The notes beneath the pieces were generated by a model, which saw only the letters and a program-made list of their open reading frames with translations, did not search any database and had not been told where the DNA came from. Below, piece by piece: positions 47,650 through 58,613 of a stretch of DNA of 64,000 bases. Source of the stretch: Acheta domesticus (Eukaryota > Arthropoda > Insecta > Orthoptera > Gryllidae); assembly GCA_031308135.1 (NCBI GenBank), contig JAHLJT010009436.1, positions 119,104,678 through 119,168,677 on the forward strand. The letters are read 5' to 3'. The position numbers and the translations under genes are program-made. Each line of letters opens with the position of its first letter. Position 1 is the stretch's first letter.

Positions 47650-48295
47650 TGAGAAAGCTTTGTATCATCTTCAAACATCGTATATACTTTTTCTGTAGCT
47701 CTGATACGTTTTGTGACTCTCACACCCAAGCATTCGTAACAAATGAGGTTTCAAAAGGAAGAAGATGATAAATTGCACTTTCAATTTGTAAATATAAAGG
47801 ATAGGTTGAATACATGCATCTAAATGAGGTACAGTGAAACTTTTTAATGTTCCTTCCGTATAATGTTTTCCTCTATATTACATCAGTTTTTTCTGGTCGT
47901 GACCAAAGGACCATATACACAGTCTTCCTCTTTATAGTGTTTTCCTCCATACAGTGTTCAGAATTCATGGTCTCTTAAAAAAAATTATATAGAGGTTTCA
48001 CTGTATTTAGATAAAATTAAAAATTTAAACTAAATTAATAAATAAAATTATAAAGTTAAACTAAATTAGATATTAAAATTAATAATTATTATTGATTCAT
48101 GATATCTTAAAATGTTGAGTTAAAATTATTGTTTAAAACAAATTTTTACAGGTTGTGTTGTTGGTATTGGATTCAGAACTCACATTTCCAATTTTGGTGT
48201 CTGTGAACTTATTGACAACATGCCCCATTGCATCATTACAAGACTCTCCATGTCCACATGCTCCAGCACCATGTCCACATGCTTCCAGCAATTGA
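40264..48295 (+). CDS. gcl: germ cell-less (GMCL1 orthologue), BTB-domain Cul3 adaptor
   Basis: Ten exons: 40264-40424, 40892-41014, 41144-41240, 41315-41466, 41599-41727, 43388-43563, 43780-43980, 44066-44284, 45948-46037 and 48152-48295. In flies the protein is a BTB adaptor at the nuclear envelope and plasma membrane, needed to form primordial germ cells. The N-terminus MGESWS fits a myristoylation site and is followed by RKRKRDDD, a nuclear signal. Then come TPKRKKLASTAQYIYQALF, the BTB core (NSDIKVLALGKLWKLHR, SPYFASMFSGAWKEA, LGSLYLDEV, LAAASLFQLDGLIDQC), a BACK-like part (SPDLFVMQTEFSVY) and the family's CWRWTGFNFG-type block (HVWRWTGFNFGLDL). About seven one-base shifts occur, each reconciled by splice phase. 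Roughly 500 residues, close to the human protein. Confidence 0.88.
40892..41014 (+). CDS. gcl: gcl exon 2 (start of BTB)
   Basis: KKLASTAQYIYQALFKEGKN, SDIKVLALGKLWKLHRI. The end reads ISCVR as it stands; one added base after ATAT gives IYLCQ, the family sequence, and phase 0 for exon 3. Confidence 0.85.
41144..41240 (+). CDS. gcl: gcl exon 3 (BTB)
   Basis: SPYFASMFSGAWKEATEDFV then RIEIVDPKINLD; phase 0 to 1; donor GATG/GTACAT. Confidence 0.88.
41315..41466 (+). CDS. gcl: gcl exon 4 (BTB, C-terminal half)
   Basis: MYIVLGSLYLDEVTLEPADV, VSVLAAASLFQLDGLIDQC, MIETINTE. Phase 1 to 0. Confidence 0.9.
41599..41727 (+). CDS. gcl: gcl exon 5
   Basis: TVLTYYESSCEYGLQNVKR, then in another frame LQWLLVNLLCHVCDCPKKLV. 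Two bases are missing near 41,655-41,665. With them, the exon ends in phase 2, as exon 6 needs. Confidence 0.8.
41728..43387 (+). other. gcl intron 5 with a fragment of the 1.6-kb family
   Basis: Between about 42,190 and 42,560 the order CCCCCAAAATTAA, TCACAGAGAG, AAAATCAATTTTTTCG, TATCTAAGGACC and TTTTGACTAC follows the right-hand part of the family at 27.1-27.4 kb. The rest of the intron is AT-rich without features. Confidence 0.45.
43388..43563 (+). CDS. gcl: gcl exon 6 (BACK-like)
   Basis: VDLMTQLVKSPDLFVMQTEF, ALLRYWVYLHVAPQWEG, SQLYFQERD; phase 2 to 1, no frame break. Confidence 0.88.
43780..43980 (+). CDS. gcl: gcl exon 7
   Basis: DTPFLLTRR, then one base missing near 43,810, then KYAPPFRALRLRHLVDHHTD and VLPPSWLHPAIYNNWNLMLR. 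The family has the same FRHLRLQ...VPSEWL pattern. Ends in phase 2. Confidence 0.85.
44066..44284 (+). CDS. gcl: gcl exon 8 (WRWTGFNFG block)
   Basis: AKELTFEEFSADCLRCGRVI, HVWRWTGFNFGLDLVL, then TCDGRVLKVKRNH in a second frame and SDSEVMLSMQQRRHFMF back in the first. Two compensating one-base shifts lie at about 44,193 and 44,228. Confidence 0.85.
44285..45947 (+). other. gcl intron 8
   Basis: No extra exon recognised. A GA-rich run (44,835-44,895) and the stretch GACTCAAGAACGGCTGGACC (44,463), a phrase common in arthropod repeats, suggest an old insertion. Confidence 0.4.
45948..46037 (+). CDS. gcl: gcl exon 9
   Basis: ITLASLDEQRQIKQ, STGTKSMSFFKMK; corresponds to the RLASFD...TGY part of the vertebrate protein. 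Phase 2 to 2, no break. Confidence 0.8.
46038..48151 (+). other. gcl intron 9 with (CAA)n
   Basis: AT-rich, 2.1 kb. A CAA microsatellite lies at about 47,615-47,650. No exon recognised. Confidence 0.5.
48152..48295 (+). CDS. gcl: gcl exon 10 (C-terminus)
   Basis: Acceptor TTTTTACAG. VVLLVLDSELTFPILVSVNL then a Cys/Pro/His-rich tail ending at TGA 48,293-48,295. The VV-x-x-LDS-x-L-x-FP pattern fits the family C-terminus. The phase is right only if one G is missing just after the acceptor. Confidence 0.75.
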   Translation, partial: VVLLVLDSELTFPILVSVNLLTTCPIASLQDSPCPHAPAPCPHASSN

Positions 48296-51000
48296 AATTG
48301 TGCAAATATTGTGCACAAGAGAGTGCCTAAAAATCATTGCACACTTTTTCAGATATATGCCTGTGACAAGTACAAATAGTCATAATGTATGTATTGTGAA
48401 GTGTGCTATGTTCATAATCTAAAATATAAAAAAACGATATTTTGAAGCTCGAGTATCTATGCTTGGGCGGCTATGCTTGAACATTACATAATATCTGTGA
48501 GTTTGTTGACATTTTTGTATATTCTATACTATTAATCAAAAACTTTGAGTTTTATAATACTTTCTCAAATTTTTATTTAATTTTATGTTTTACTATAAAA
48601 GTTTAATAGTAACCAATTTTTTACTATGTCAGTTGACCAAAAAGTAGACTAGGACAGATAGAATGTACAATGTATATGTAAAATGTATGTTAGCGCATAT
48701 TTATGTTTCATGTTGCTTAGATGAAAAGAAATAAGCTTATAAACTCATGCCAATTACAAGAATGAAGGTATATAATTGTTAATTAATCATAATTCAGAAA
48801 GGATGTCAGGGCTTGATTTGGTTTCTGTAACATGAAGTTATTATGCTGAGTTTGTTATATTGGAATTCAAAATTGCACTGTATTCATGTCCAAAACTATA
48901 AATTGAAATGTTAAAAGTGAAGAAATATGTTCCCACATAAAATGGTATGAAATATGCATCTTGCAAACTGAAAGAATATCATGTTGGCATGGACATTAAC
49001 ATTCATTAACAATTAAACCTTTTCTTTTCATTAAGATTGTTGTGTATACTACAAAAACATTTATATAATTTAGTTTCTGTTTAGTTCAGTGAGAATAGCA
49101 CACTACAATGTGAATGAATGCGATCGAAGTTTTCCATAAATTTTTGTTTAGAATACTCTTGATTATGATACTTTATTCCATACCATTTTTTAAACTTGTG
49201 ATAATATTAGAGTATTATATTTGTAAGTTGCATTAATGTTGTCATGCTTCATAATATATTTTTCATTAATACATTTTTTGCATTTTGACTTCAAGTATAT
49301 TGGAATGGTACCACTTATATTATGTGTTCATTTTTATAATGCATTTGTAACATATCACTAAGTCTACTAATAGTAATTTGTTCTCATATTAACATAAATA
49401 TCATAAATAAAATATCATGAAATGGATAAAATTAATTTACCACGGTAATTGTGGTGGAATGAGAATGAAATACGTCGAAATCAATACAACATCATTAATT
49501 TATGCTGTACTTTATGTTTAAGTTGAAAGATCAGTTACCAATTTTTCTACTGCCTTGCACTGGTGCTGTGTGGAATTTAGTCAACTATTGAAGTAGTTGA
49601 GCAGCTAATACTTATATATTATATTTTATTGTGATTGTGTACTTTAATGTGAGGAATCTAGCAAAGTGTTGAAATTTAATTGGAGTTGACTCATTTGAAA
49701 GTCATTAATCTGGTGGTGCTATAATTATCAAACAAGTGAGTTAATTTATGTAGAATTCAAATCTTTAATTAACATATGGATTTAGAAAATATATTCCTTC
49801 CAAAAACCCTCTTGCCAAGAATTTCTTTGCAAATTTCATTTGGCTATTATATATGTGTTATACAGTTTGTAGAATAACACTAGATATTAAAGTTCACATT
49901 TTCCTACAGAATATATGTAATGCAGTTAAGTGAAAAAACCCTATCAGTGTTTGGTCCAAACCCATTGTCCTCACTACATAATCATGTATTTTGTTTGTAT
50001 GTGTGTGCCAAGTGTGCAAGCATGCACTCATGGGCACATGTTTCAGTTACACAGAGGAGAGGGGAAAAAGCTGATTTGAACCTGACTATAGGATCCTTAC
50101 ATCACTGTGTGGCCATGGGTTTACATTCCAGGGTGGCCAGTAAAGTAATTTTCAATGACTTTGGAACTGGTCATATAGGTCTTAAAATTTCAGGTCAATC
50201 TCTTCTTAAAAAAGGAATATTCAGAAAACTAGAAATTAAGCCAGTACTTTTACACTTGTTTAATGATTATCATAAGTAATATCATGAGAAGTGCTGTGAT
50301 AGTAGGTAAATTCATGACTCACATAGCGAAGAGTGAATTTACCGATTATCACAGCACTTTCAGTGATACTTAGTATGACTATTTCATGAATTAACACATT
50401 ACATGAATCAAATGGATAATTAAAAATCACAAAAATTTCAAAAAAGAGAAATATGACTCAAAACTGCAACTGGATTTTGTGAAACTTTCTTGCAGCTCTG
50501 ATTTATCACTGCCTACTGGAATAACATTTATATTCAAGGATGAATAACAGTGTAATGCAGAAAATGGTTTCAACTGTGTTTAAATTTTATGGTAACAAAA
50601 CTTTCAAAAAGCAATTGTTACAAAACTACGTACAAGAACATTTATTATTATTTATTAAAGTTGTAGGAAGGTGAGTTTTCCATGACCTGAGATTCCATGG
50701 AAGTATTTGAAAGGGAAGATGTAAAAGGTGATTTAGCTGGATTTGTCATTTTCAAATGAATTGAACATAGTTTGAACTCATTAAAGTATATATCTGTCTA
50801 ATTTTGGCCATAATGTTCCACAGAGTTTTGATAGAATATTCTTTGTACTCTTCACATATTAATTGTCCAAATTTTCAAAATGTAATTTCTTCATTCACAG
50901 TTTGTGCTGTCAATTTGTATTTTCTTCACAAAATTCTTGAAATTGCTTCCAAACACTTTCTCTCTTTCTGTTGCCGTTTTCGACACTGAATCTTTAACTA
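48296..51000. other. 3' flank of gcl
   Basis: Downstream of the gcl stop. AATAAA occurs at about 49,405 (CATAAATAAAATATC) and may serve as a polyadenylation signal. A 119-codon open frame at 49,920-50,279 has no domain and no exon signals. Confidence 0.4.
50276..50372. repeat. Compact palindrome, arms about 40 bp
   Basis: GAAGTGCTGTGATAGTAGGT, AAATTCATGACTC, a ~10-bp loop, then GAGTGAATTTACCGATTATC and ACAGCACTTTC. Weaker pairing extends outward on both sides. It could be a tiny MITE or a transcribed hairpin. Confidence 0.75.
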
Positions 51001-51002
51001 TT

Positions 51003-52610
51003 GGTGCTACAGAATGGCACAGACTTCCCCGTATTAGTCTTCTATTTCCTTGGGTCTGGGCGAGCTATTCAGAATTGCCACATACTCTTGCCAGCTGCCA
51101 TCTTTCGCCACCCAAAGTACATTTTTTTTGACATTTTCTTAACTTTTCGGTTTCCTAATGATAGAACAGAAATATTAATTTTAGAATATTAAAGAACACT
51201 AAAACCTTGTCTTTAATGGCATTTTTCTTGCAAAATTTGGAGCCGTTTTTAAGAAAATGGGGGTTTAAGCGCTACTGAAAGTGTAAAATTTAAAGCTCTT
51301 TTTCACAGAAAATTTTTCAGCTTTTGAAACACTTCATTTCAAGTCATTTGAAGCACATTAACTCACAAATACAAGAGTGTTTACAAATGACTGGTGATGT
51401 GCATATTAAAGGATCTTTAAACAAAACTACATATCTCTAATTTTTACAAAAACAAAAAATACCCCAAATTGAACTTTACGTCATATTAAAGAGTGCAATC
51501 AGGACTATCCATTCGAAAAGTTTGGGGAAAAAAAACGGGGAAGGAAAAAAAAAACAGAAAAAAAATTTTCTGGAACCATTTATGAGAAAATGGCATTTGA
51601 GCATTTCTGAAAATGTGGAATTTTGAGCTAGTTATGACAGAAAACGGTTGAGTTCTCGAGAAACTTTACTTGACATTATTTTAAGCACATGTACTCGTAA
51701 ATCTAATGACGCACAATGAACAAACCGTTACTAATGTAAATATTTCTGACATGAGAGACAAGTCAAAAATATTACATTTTTGTAATTTTTAAAATAACTA
51801 AAGAATAGAGCAATATGGCGTTTATGTGATCTCATAGATCACACTTAGCACTCTCTCTACCAAAAGTTTAAAGAAAAAATATGGAGCCTTTTTTGAGAAA
51901 ATGTTTTTTTGTAATTTTGTAAAATTGCAAATATTGCACAAAAACTACTATAATTTTCAAAAAAGTGTATGTGACAATGAAAGAACTCACTATGGATTAC
52001 AAATTTTATTTGAAGGAAAAATCACAATCTTTAATTTTGTGGTTGTAGGAAGAGCCTGAAAAAAAATCAAACTTTTGCAATTTTCGAAAATTCAGAGTTA
52101 ACCGTGAAAATCAGACCTTTACTACCTTAATAAGTGTATTTTACTCTATTCTTTCAAGAAATTTAAAGGAAAAATTCGGAGCCGGTTTTGAAAATGTTCG
52201 GGAGGCTTCATGTAAAATTAATGTTTTTTAAAAATTCCCCCAAAATTAATGTTTTATAAAATTGCACAGCTTCGACACAGGCCAGATAGACAAGGGTTTC
52301 TTCAATTTGGAAAAAAATGGTACGCATAATTTAGGCACTAGTGTTGTTCACATACACCGGACGGACGGACGTTTTGATTTCAATCAGGTTTTCTGTACCA
52401 AGGACCCACAAAACGGGAATTCTGGCTACATCACTTGTTAGGGGATTTTTTCTTAATTTAGCAAATGGATTTGTCTGCTTTTTTGTTATCCTGCAATGAA
52501 TTTTTTTTCTGCCAAAAATTCACCGTTTTTTTGCGCAGCATTACATAACTTTCCCTGTACTACGTATATTACTCTGTATATACGTACGTATACAGGAAAG
52601 TAAAATTAGA
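51003..52610 (+). repeat. 1.6-kb repeat, second plus-orientation copy
   Basis: Starts TTGGTGCTACAGAATGGC; ends in the hairpin CTTTCCCTGTA ... TACAGGAAAG with TACGTATA inside. Unit cores TTTGGAGCC/GAGAAAATG lie near 51,236, 51,570, 51,885 and 52,177. Carries CATACACCGGACGGACGGAC near 52,355. Parallels 25.9-27.5 kb. Confidence 0.75.
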
Positions 52611-52981
52611 TTCAATTCCAGGGCTTGAATATAGCTAAAACAATATTGTGATATAAAACATTGCCAATTTTATATTGATACTATTATATAATATAAAAAT
52701 TGGAATTGTGGTTAAGTTGTGCAGACTTAATATACATAAAGTTAATGAACAGGAAGTGAGTACAATTTGACTTTATGTTTTAGATTTCATCTGTACCTGG
52801 CACTGAAGTAGACAAATATTTTTTATCATACATGGAAGGTACTTATAAACTATAATAAAGAGAAAGCATTCTGGAAACATATTCACCCCTACAACTATGA
52901 TATCTAGGTTTGTAAAGAAAGAAGTACAACATTCTTTTTTTTCTCAGTAAGTTGAAGAATTTTCAAAGTACCAGTATCTTA
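52611..52981. other. Gap without recognisable gene
   Basis: AT-rich, nothing recognised. Confidence 0.4.
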
Positions 52982-53225
52982 CTCATTTGAGCTTTTTATT
53001 GTGATTTAGGGGCTCTTTAACTGCTGACGTCATTGAGGCCCATGAGTGATGGTTTAATGAGTTGAAGATAGTGATAATGATTATGTTCAACATGTAGAAT
53101 GTGAGGAAGGGGAAATGGGAGAACTCTGAGAAAACCTGTACTTTGTGCACCACAAATTCCACATGAACCTGGACTGGGAAGTGGGAGACATGTGCACTCG
53201 CCATTATACCATGAGCTCCCTGGAA
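52982..53225 (-). mobile_element. tRNA-derived SINE-like element
   Basis: Minus strand begins GGGAGCTCATGGTATAATGG, an A-box-like start. AGGTTCATGTGGA, a B-box-like site, follows 40 bp later. A ~150-bp body ends GTTAAAGAGCCCCTAAATCA and an AATAAAAAG tail. A different family from the SINE at 25.3 kb. Confidence 0.5.
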
Positions 53226-53800
53226 GTTTTTCATATTCTATGTAATGTATTTAAAGGGTTGTGACATTATTTACCAGTCTGTTGGTTGACACACACATTT
53301 GTCTTCAAATAATTATTTCAAAACATTATGTTAGGAATAATACAGAAACATGTTTAAGTTAATAAAATCACAGTGAGATTGATTTTGCATTGCTTAATCA
53401 CGTTAATTAATAGAATAATTATTAAGAGGTATTAAGATCCCTAAAAATGATGTATAGAACTTTCTATAAAAAAAAAATTTTTTCTTTGTACGTGTGCATA
53501 TTTTTATGTGCTTTAAAGTTCTTTGTATTTATTCCCCATAAAATCAATGCTAATGTAAATGTAATTTGTCATAATTCATTAGCAACAATTTCATTTTTCA
53601 TACATTTCAAGGACAATTAGTATTTTATGTAGAATAATATTGCCTTGTTAAATAACAAATATATTTATTTGTTGATAATATAAATACATTTGTTATATCA
53701 CAACCACATCATCTAAAGAAGTGGAAAAAAACCTGGTCTGTGAATTTTACTTGCGTAGGTAATTTGTTCTTGGTCGAAATCAGTGGTGCGGACAAATGAC
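53226..53800. other. Gap upstream of the CpG-rich exon
   Basis: AT-rich, nothing recognised. Confidence 0.4.
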
Positions 53801-53859
53801 CGACCATTATGGCAGCCTTCGATTATCATTTTAGGGTAATGACAAACATTTAGGTGACC

Positions 53860-54157
53860 AAACCGGAACGGACCACGGCGTTGGCTCGCAGGGCAACGGT
53901 GGCGAAAACGCGGGGGAGGGACGCACGGCGGCGCGGCGCGGGGCGGAACGACCACGCCGGCGCGGTCGATGTGGGGGCAGCAGGAGCGGGGACGGCGACG
54001 GCGCGGCTGGGTTGCGGACAGGGGGAAGAGGGCGAGGAGGAGGCGGTGGTAGCGGGAGGCAGTGCGGCGGCCTCTCTGCGGCAGTGACCTGCGAGCGGGC
54101 CCCAGCTACTCTGCCGCTACTACTACCGCCGTTGCCTCAGGCGCCCGCGGACCGGCC
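53860..54157 (+). promoter_or_regulatory. CpG-rich promoter and 5' UTR of the signal-peptide gene
   Basis: GC content and CpG density rise abruptly at about 53,860 and stay high to about 54,640, around the ATG at 54,158. No TATA box. Typical of a TATA-less CpG promoter. Confidence 0.5.
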
Positions 54158-54218
54158 ATGGAGGGCGTGCGGATAGCCGGGCTGTTGCTGCTGCTACTGG
54201 GAGTGTTCACCGGCGGCG
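54158..54218 (+). CDS. First coding exon: signal peptide of an unidentified secreted or membrane protein
   Basis: CCGGCCATGG is a strong start context. MEGVRIAGLLLLLLGVFTGG is a textbook signal peptide: short charged N-region, a six-Leu core, small residues at the end. It is followed by GGCGGCG/GTGAGT, a near-perfect donor in phase 1. Phase-1 junctions after the signal peptide are common in genes with immunoglobulin-like or other extracellular modules. The next exon was not found in the remaining 9.8 kb. Function unknown. Confidence 0.6.
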
Positions 54219-56149
54219 GTGAGTGGCGGCGTCCCGCAGTCCGGCGGGAAACGCACGGCAGCGCTCGCCGGTTCGCTCGCGCCGGCGCTGGCGCGGGCGC
54301 GGGCGCCGGCACCGCGTGTCTCGGGAGGCGAGGGCGTGATAGAGACGCGGGGCACGAGCGCCGCGCCGGCGGCCGCCCGAGGACGCGGAGCGCGTGGCGC
54401 CGCGTGCGGGCGGGCGCCTTGAGGACCGAGGTCCCGAGGGTCGAGGGCGCCCGCCGGCGCGGCGCGGCGCGGCGCGGCGCGGCACGGCACGGAGGAGGGC
54501 GGCGGGGAGCGGGGCAGGTGGCGCTGCGGAGCCGCGGGAATCGATCGCTGTGCCGCCCGGGCCGAATTATTCAGCCGGCCTCGTCGCGACGTCTGCTGTT
54601 CTTATGAAAAAGACTTCCGTAAGAATGCACTGAAAAAATCCGCGCCTGCGCGCAGCTAAATCGGCGAAGCATCAAACATTCATAACCCCACGGCCTCCCG
54701 ATATTTTACTAGTCTTCTAATGCGGTTATGTAAGAAAGGCTGCAAAGCCCGTTTTTGCTGTAATATTCAATACGATCGACGTCAGCTGTTATTTTTAGAA
54801 CTGTAAACTTCAATAATATGGAGTAGCCAAGACGTACTCCAGAAATTGTTTTTTTAATATCAAAACATCCACAGTAGCAGCATTTCTTTTTCCTAATTTT
54901 CATAAGTTACAGTAAATTAGTTAAAACAGGATAGGTATCTATCGGACAGGACGGCTATCCAATTGCATTCAAGTCCGCCGGCATGTGTTGAGAGGCGAGG
55001 CACAACGCGCAATTCGTGACTAGCGTTTACTTGGTAGCGGTACATAAGAACAAAACCTTGATGCAAGTCCGAGTATGCACGGATGCATAAATCTTCAACG
55101 TTAATACAAGTAAAAAAGCTCCTTGAACTGGAGCTGTTTCTCTGAAAAAATAATTTTTAAATTACATGTTCGACCGTTACAATATTTTTATTCTGTAGAA
55201 ATTTCATTATGTGACGGTTAGTTAGCACCTAGCTAAAGTATAACTTTTTTAGTTTTACTATAAAATGTTAAGAGTCTCTGATACAGGTACAATTCTATTG
55301 AATAATTTTTGTTTAGATTATTTTTTACTTTGCAATTTTAATTATTTGTTAATCAATTGTTACCATAGTTGCCATTTATTTATAGTGAAAAAAATTAATG
55401 TTGCAATTCTCACTGTATTTAAAAAAAATGAGGCGTAACGATTCATACAAAAAACAGGAATGAATAGGTACATCCCAGTTCAAACGAGCGAGCATTGATT
55501 CTTTTTAAAATAAATATTTTTTATTAATCACCGTATTGAAACAATCTGATTTTACCGAAGGAGTAATTGCAAAAAATACACTTTAGCAAATAATCTGTAA
55601 TCACAACTATATTGAAGATTACAAATTAATCATTTTCTACAATACACATTAAAGAAGTATGTATCAATAAGCTTAAATTCAAGTGACATTGAGGTAAATT
55701 TTGTATAGAATAATTTTAAAATTAACTTAACTTGCAGTCGACACTAATTTTATAATTAAATCAAAGAAACCTTTTGTTTTCAAAGCATATAGTATTTCAT
55801 GTTCGAAGCTGGTAAGTCCATGTTTTCTATGAATTTTACTCGAGATATTGGTTTTTGAATTACAAAATGATGTCAGATGTAACAGAAACGTCTGAATATT
55901 GAGTTTCATATTCTCAATATCAAAAAATACATGTCCCCCCCCCAAAAAAAACGTAGTTCGCGCACAATAAATCAGCCCACAAATTTTACTAGAGCTTCGC
56001 GAGAAGTTGGCGAATTTTGGGGGGAACCCCACCATCTTTAAATATTTCACATTCTCAACTTTACGCCTATTATTTTTTTATTTTTTTCAATGAAAAGTAG
56101 TCTTTGGTTGGTACCTCTAAAGCGACGACTTCTGCAAGAAAAAGAAACG
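54219..56149 (+). other. First intron of the signal-peptide gene (probable)
   Basis: CpG-rich to about 54,640 (GGCGC repeats at 54,455-54,490), then AT-rich. A run of nine C beside eight A lies at about 55,936. No exon recognised. Confidence 0.45.
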
Positions 56150-56215
56150 CACACGGGATTGAACTCATGAGTTCATTGCGAACTGTTGCGGCCTCTATGA
56201 ACTAACACACCTCGA
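56150..56215 (-). repeat. tRNA-like fragment (SINE head candidate)
   Basis: Minus strand: GTGTGTTAGTTCATAGAGG resembles a D-arm and A box; GAGTTCAATCCCGTG resembles a B box, at about tRNA spacing. No acceptor stem forms, so it is not a functional tRNA. Confidence 0.35.
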
Positions 56216-56999
56216 CGTCATGTTCAAATCTCGACGTCATGTCGATATCGTAACGGCGCCCAAGAATTCGATTTCTGTGCAGTGGACTCCATCGTGAGCC
56301 ATGGGTACTGTCCTCACGCTTTGCGTTATTTTGAGCTGCGAGACGTTTACTTCCATTTAAAAAGAACGCTCTGAGCTCAAAATTTTATGAATATGAAGCT
56401 GCCACCTAACTAGACTAGTTCGGTAGAAATGAAACGTAACATTTTTCCATAAACATCTTGTCTCTGGAAAGAGTTGGAAGCGAAGAAATACCCATGCGAG
56501 TATTCAGTTTCACTTTATTATTGGAGGTGTTGTTCTGTGGGTTAAATTATTGTGCCTCTCGTACAGAATGCAGTATTGGAATAAACTTCTAGTAAACAGA
56601 AAATCGTTATTCGACACAAAGATTTTCATTATGTGCTATTCGACACAAAGATTAATACTTATTGTAACCTCCAGAGGGTTTTTGAAGTTCAAAGCATTGC
56701 CAATATTCTGTTTATAACTTTCCGTTCTTCCTAGTATCATGCCCACCGTGCATTACACGCACTACGATTGCGCGTAACAGATTCTACATTCACGCTTAAA
56801 ATTCAAGTCCATTTAATAGTTCTAAATAGTCATAAAATAAATGTTTGATCTTTACGAGAAACCTCTTCCCTGCGAGGCTGTTGTGTGTGCGCATGGTTGA
56901 GTCAGCGTGCTGGTTTTTTCTATTGCTGACGAAAGCGGAACACGCTGTAATTCGTGCGAGGTCAAAATTCACGCTAAACTGTCTGCATCACTGCGGTCT

Positions 57000-57600
57000 G
57001 ACAGTTAAATTGCGGAGGCAGCAGCGCCGGCGAGGACGCGTGCTCGTCAAAAGGACTCCCAGTCGTGCGGACAGCCGAACGAACGCGAGCGGGGGAAGGC
57101 AGGCGTCGCGGCTCACACCTCAGGCGCGCCGCGGCGCCGCAACTGGGTCGCTGGTATCGATTCCGACGGCTGTGCCTTCGCTCGCCACCGAGGCCAACCT
57201 GGCCTAGTTGGGCGCCGGCGCCACCGACTCTCCGCTCCGGCCGCTCAGCGCCGCCCCGCGCCACGCCGCGCCGCGGCGGGTCGCGGGGGTGGCGGCGCCG
57301 TGCGCTGGGAAGCGGCGCGGCGCGGGCACGCTTATAGACCACCCGCCTCACGCGAGATCCGCCCGCCCCCCTCCTTCGAGGTCGTCCCCGCGAGCCCCGG
57401 GGCGCCCACCGCCCCCGCGAGCCCCACTGCCCGACGCCGTTCCTCTAGAGAGGGGAGATCCCCTCGGGGCTTCCCGCCGGAAACAGGGCGCCCTCCCCGT
57501 CGGCTTACCTGTACGCCCCCGCTTATCCGCCCTCCCTGGCGCCCACCCGACGCCGTCTAGGGTTCGATAAAGGCCGAAGACAATCGCCTGACTAAGGTAG
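57000..57600. promoter_or_regulatory. CpG island, possible first exon or promoter
   Basis: Very CpG-dense. The minus strand has CTATAAGC (57,329-57,336) and, at about 57,505, GTACAG/GTAAGC, a strong donor. The plus strand has ACTAAG/GTAGGC at about 57,594. Either could be a noncoding first exon. Open frames here are Arg/Pro/Ala composition artefacts. Confidence 0.35.
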
Positions 57601-58314
57601 GCCTGCGGGCTCTCGTGCTGCCGACTGCCTGCGAAGAACTAGATCAATACGCGCCCGCCCGTCCGTGGAAGCCTGGGCATCCGATGCGACCTCTCCGGTC
57701 GGTCATCATTGGTTAGTCCGTAGATTGTCGATGTCTGAGTCCTCTTTCGCCTTTCGAACATGGACCTTGTCCTGAAAGGTATCTCATAATTCCTGGAAAT
57801 TCGAGAATGTATAAATGGTCCTGCTGCAGTTCAATTTTGTATTGACGAATTCTGATGTTGAGGCTCTCATCGTTTGTACTCGTATGCCAATGGATCCAAT
57901 GATTATGACCACACTCAGTAATACTGTTAATTCACATAAAATCTCCTCTGGAAAATTATGAGAAGTTCTTTTAGAGAAAGAAACTGGCGTTTAGCATTTC
58001 TGTTCTCCGGTTTTTATTATACGTTCTACTTTGTGCCTTTTATCGCTAATTTATTTTCAACTACCTAATCTGAGATAACATTTTTATCCTTCGAATCATC
58101 CTTTATTGAAAATAAGTAATTTATTTACCGAAATTGCGACTCAGAATGACTGTTTCATTATCATAGACGAAAGTGTACCCACATCCCGTACTTCTTGGTT
58201 ATTACCAAGTCTCAAAGGAAAAGGTTGAGAGAATCTCTTCAAATCTCAGGATTTCCACAAGCCCTTTCGGACCAAACACGACCTTCTGATGCGATGCATA
58301 CAGACCGACTCTTG
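57601..58314. other. Sequence 3' of the membrane-protein gene
   Basis: Follows the stop codon at 58,315 on the minus strand; would include its 3' UTR. No other feature seen. Confidence 0.4.
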
Positions 58315-58613
58315 TCAGACTATGAAGAGCAGCGCTAAGAAGGTGTAGAGCACGCCGCACGGAAGGAGGACGAAGGCGCGCTCGCAGTTGCGGGCGCCGG
58401 GGGGACAGCAGGGCGCACGCCGCGAGCAGCGTGCACCAGGCGGCGGGCAGCGCTGCCACCACCGCCACCGGGCACTCGCTCACCAGGTGCACGAACAGGG
58501 CGCACGCCGCCACGGGCACCGAGCAGAAGGCGAGCGCCGACGCCACGCCCGCCAGGCTCAAGGACTCCGCCAGCGCTGTCTCTGCTGGTACCTCCGCCCG
58601 CGTCTCCAGTATC
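58315..58613 (-). CDS. Membrane protein, last exon
   Basis: ILETRAEVPAETALAESLSL, two hydrophobic segments, then the frame change at 58,399-58,404, RNCERAF and a last hydrophobic segment ending at TGA 58,315-58,317. Confidence 0.65.

Noticed and set aside
49920..50279. 119-codon plus-strand open frame downstream of gcl
   Set aside because: No domain, no splice or promoter signals, ordinary composition for chance in AT-rich DNA.
57065..57570. Long Arg/Pro/Ala open frames in the CpG island
   Set aside because: Open on both strands in several frames because of GC content; no domain or consistent codon pattern.
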